From contig NZ_VSJK01000014.1 in the NCBI RefSeq assembly GCF_008085915.1, positions 1 through 64,000 of the forward strand: a DNA stretch of 64,000 bases, in the 5' to 3' direction. Position numbers and translations under genes: made by a program. Each line of letters begins with the position of its first letter. Position 1 is the first letter of the stretch. The notes under the pieces were generated by a model that was not told the origin of the DNA, ran no database searches, and worked only from the letters and a program-made list of their open reading frames with translations. This document shows, in pieces, positions 62,088 to 64,000 of this stretch. The stretch is from Oceaniovalibus sp. ACAM 378. Lineage in GTDB: Bacteria; Pseudomonadota; Alphaproteobacteria; Rhodobacterales; Rhodobacteraceae.

Positions 62088-64000
62088 CTGGCGCGGCGGC
62101 GCGCCAGCAGCGCGTCTGTCTCGCTGATCGTGTCGAAGGCCGCGTCTGACATCTGCGACCAGACGGCGCGGGCTGCATCGGTGTCGAATGCCGCATCAGC
62201 GTGCAGGGTGTCGGGAAACTCGGCGATCACGCGGGCGATGCCGGGCGGGATGTCGACCGTCTCCAGCCAGTCCTGCGCCGCCATGAAGTTGGCGCCCTCG
62301 GGGGCAACACGCCCGCGCGTCATCAGGTTGTAAACCCGCGCCTCCGGAGCTGTTATATCACCCAACAGGAAGGCGGCAGCGGCGCGCACATCGGTCATCG
62401 GAAATTGCAGTCCCTGCGGAAATGCATCGGCGCGGAACGATGCGGCCAGTACAATCTCATAGATGTCACGCGGGTTTGGCGCGTCGAGATCATAGAGCGA
62501 CGGCAACCGCACGATGGCGGCAGGGGTGCCTGATGCGGTGATCGCAGTTTCCGCTGCAATCTTGGCAGCGCCGTAGCCGGTGCAGTGCTCCCAGGTTGTT
62601 GCCGGTGCTTCGGGCCAGGGGCCACCCCGGTCGGGAAACACGGCGCTGGACGAGGTGAAGCGCAGGTCTGCTCCGGCCGCGCGACAAAACGCCAATACCG
62701 TATCAATGCCGCGCGCCGACCAGTCCAGCATATCGGCCTCGCCAATCGCCATGTTGACCATGGCCGCGCAATGCACGACCGCGCCCACTGATCCGGCCAG
62801 CGTATCATGCGCAGCGTCGTCCAGCCCAAAGCGCGGTGCGTCCAGCGTACCGGGCACCATGACATAGCGGTTGGCGGCGACCCCCTGCGCCCGCGCCACA
62901 TCGTCCAGCCGGTCGCGCGCGCCACGCCGTTTGTCGCGCACAAGGCAGTAAACCACATGACCGGGCGGCAGGTCGCGCGCCGCGCGCGCCAGGACATGCC
63001 CGCCCAGAAACCCCGTGGCCCCCGTCAACAGAATTCCGGGCCGGTCGAACACATCGGTGGGTGCGGGGGCATCCGCCTGCTCGGTCAAAAGCTGGTCGAG
63101 CCGGTGCAAGGGGACGTTCATGGCAAGGTCAAAATCAACGGGTTTGTCATAGGCCCGCTCAAGCTCCAGCATCAGGGTGACGCACATCAGAGAGTCACCC
63201 CCTTGATCGTGAAAGCTGAGCGCGGGGTCGATCTGATCGGGGGCGCAGCCCATGGCAAGGGATGCGGCGGCGATGACGGCATCTTCAGCGGCTGGGCCTG
63301 TATCACTTTCGTCGGCCACGGCGGGCAGAGACCGCAGGTCGGCCTTGCCCGATACCGGGTGCAGCGGGATCGCGTCCAACTGCACAAGGTACGCGGGCAC
63401 ACAATAGGCGGGCAGAACCGCACGCAGGTCTGCGGCCAGTGCGGCGGGCATCCGGTTGCTGCCGGGTTGCAGGCCCCAGCGATCTGCGTTCGCCCGCGCC
63501 TGTTCGGCATCGGCGGCGAAATAGAAGATCAGGGCCGGCCCCCGTGCACCGACCTCTGCCACCCAGGGTGCGGCCCGTGCAAAACTCAAACGGTCGCGCA
63601 TGGTATCGGTCAGTTCGCGGGTCTGGATCGAAAAGCCCCGCAGCTTCAGCATATGCGCAATACGGCCGACGATATGCAGCGCGCCGTTTTCGTCCAGCCA
63701 AGCCTGATCGCCGGTGTCGTAAAGACGCATTTCCCGCCCGTCGATGGTCAGGGTGCGAAACCGCAGGCGCGTTTCTTCGGGGCGGTTGACGTATCCGCTC
63801 CCGAGCATGCGCGGCCCTTCAAAATGCAACTGTCCGGGGGTGCCGGGCGGGCAGGGGGCGTCGCTTTCGTCCAGGATCACGGCGCGCAGGTGTTGCATTG
63901 GCACACCCACCGAAACCGGCCCGCCGCCCGAGGGTTCCGTCAGCCGCGACATGCACACGTCATGGGTTTCGCAAATGCTATAGAGGTTCCACAGCGCCGC
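62060..64000 (-). CDS. Carboxylic acid reductase-like adenylation-carrier-reductase protein (N-terminus beyond window)
   Basis: The frame is open to the window edge and codes for at least 646 residues. From N to C it shows the end of an AMP-binding domain (LWNLYSICETHD, then RLYDTGDQAWLDENG and a PVSGKADLRSLP loop with the catalytic Lys), a carrier domain with the phosphopantetheine Ser in HDQGGDSLMC, and a thioester reductase domain (ILLTGATGFLGGHVLARA, YGAAK with its Tyr-Lys). This is the layout of carboxylic acid or aminoadipate reductases that activate an acid with ATP and release an aldehyde using NADPH. The substrate-binding part lies mostly outside the window. Confidence 0.85.
   Translation of the reverse strand, partial: AALWNLYSICETHDVCMSRLTEPSGGGPVSVGVPMQHLRAVILDESDAPCPPGTPGQLHFEGPRMLGSGYVNRPEETRLRFRTLTIDGREMRLYDTGDQAWLDENGALHIVGRIAHMLKLRGFSIQTRELTDTMRDRLSFARAAPWVAEVGARGPALIFYFAADAEQARANADRWGLQPGSNRMPAALAADLRAVLPAYCVPAYLVQLDAIPLHPVSGKADLRSLPAVADESDTGPAAEDAVIAAASLAMGCAPDQIDPALSFHDQGGDSLMCVTLMLELERAYDKPVDFDLAMNVPLHRLDQLLTEQADAPAPTDVFDRPGILLTGATGFLGGHVLARAARDLPPGHVVYCLVRDKRRGARDRLDDVARAQGVAANRYVMVPGTLDAPRFGLDDAAHDTLAGSVGAVVHCAAMVNMAIGEADMLDWSARGIDTVLAFCRAAGADLRFTSSSAVFPDRGGPWPEAPATTWEHCTGYGAAKIAAETAITASGTPAAIVRLPSLYDLDAPNPRDIYEIVLAASFRADAFPQGLQFPMTDVRAAAAFLLGDITAPEARVYNLMTRGRVAPEGANFMAAQDWLETVDIPPGIARVIAEFPDTLHADAAFDTDAARAVWSQMSDAAFDTISETDALLARRRASYQRDPALT

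Overview
The window is high-GC DNA with the gene content of an alphaproteobacterium, most likely a marine-type member of the Rhodobacteraceae/Roseobacter group. This is inferred from a sorbitol/mannitol operon in the order smoE-smoF-smoG-smoK-smoS-mtlK, a norCBQD nitric oxide reductase cluster with an FNR/NNR-type box, a tandem universal stress protein with an FNR-type box, and a very small basic protein (1373-1507) that I recall from alphaproteobacteria. There are no rRNA genes, tRNA genes, CRISPR arrays, intact transposases or phage genes. Tex (17349-19661) is the only broadly conserved housekeeping-type gene, so chromosome and large accessory replicon cannot be told apart.

Layout: 1-4426 holds a GT-A-like glycosyltransferase and a compact minus-strand set (PhnW-like aminotransferase, CDP-alcohol phosphatidyltransferase, LicC/PntC-like cytidylyltransferase) that reads like a route to a phosphonate or phospho-amino-alcohol head group on a lipid. 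5071-12662 is a LacI regulator plus the polyol operon. 12826-14975 is a sulfatase flanked by remnants of a LysR regulator and a TctB transporter subunit. 15028-19661 holds a zinc-type CDF exporter with a long His-Asp tail, a universal stress protein and tex. 19738-20072 is a broken polysaccharide deacetylase. 20357-23560 is a TPP-riboswitch-controlled YkoF-ThiX-ThiZ-ThiY pyrimidine/thiamine uptake operon.

23967-32223 is a nitric oxide/low-oxygen block: FNR/NNR box, norCBQD, two small membrane proteins, hemN and a divergent cytochrome P450. 32300-41250 is a sugar system: a GntR-led minus-strand operon for non-phosphorylative oxidation of a deoxy or aldose sugar (mutarotase, aldo-keto reductase, lactonase, enolase-superfamily dehydratase) and a divergent ribose-type ABC transporter. 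41631-45978 is a second, orphan sugar ABC transporter. 46064-47908 is arsR-acr3-arsC.

48018-49513 has an EF-hand protein between remnants of a response regulator and an internally deleted cytochrome b561. 49566-53953 is an RND efflux pair. 54205-57693 is an ECF sigma/anti-sigma operon that also appears to carry a membrane protein, a flavodoxin-like reductase and a Na+/H+ antiporter. 57803-58600 is a YiiX-type hydrolase. 58823-60708 is an AhpD-like/DsbA-like/TetR operon with paired operators upstream. The window ends with an SDR convergent with a truncated carboxylic acid reductase-like enzyme.

At least five broken genes (LysR, TctB, deacetylase, response regulator, b561) lie at module boundaries, which suggests the region was assembled by insertion and deletion of catabolic cassettes.
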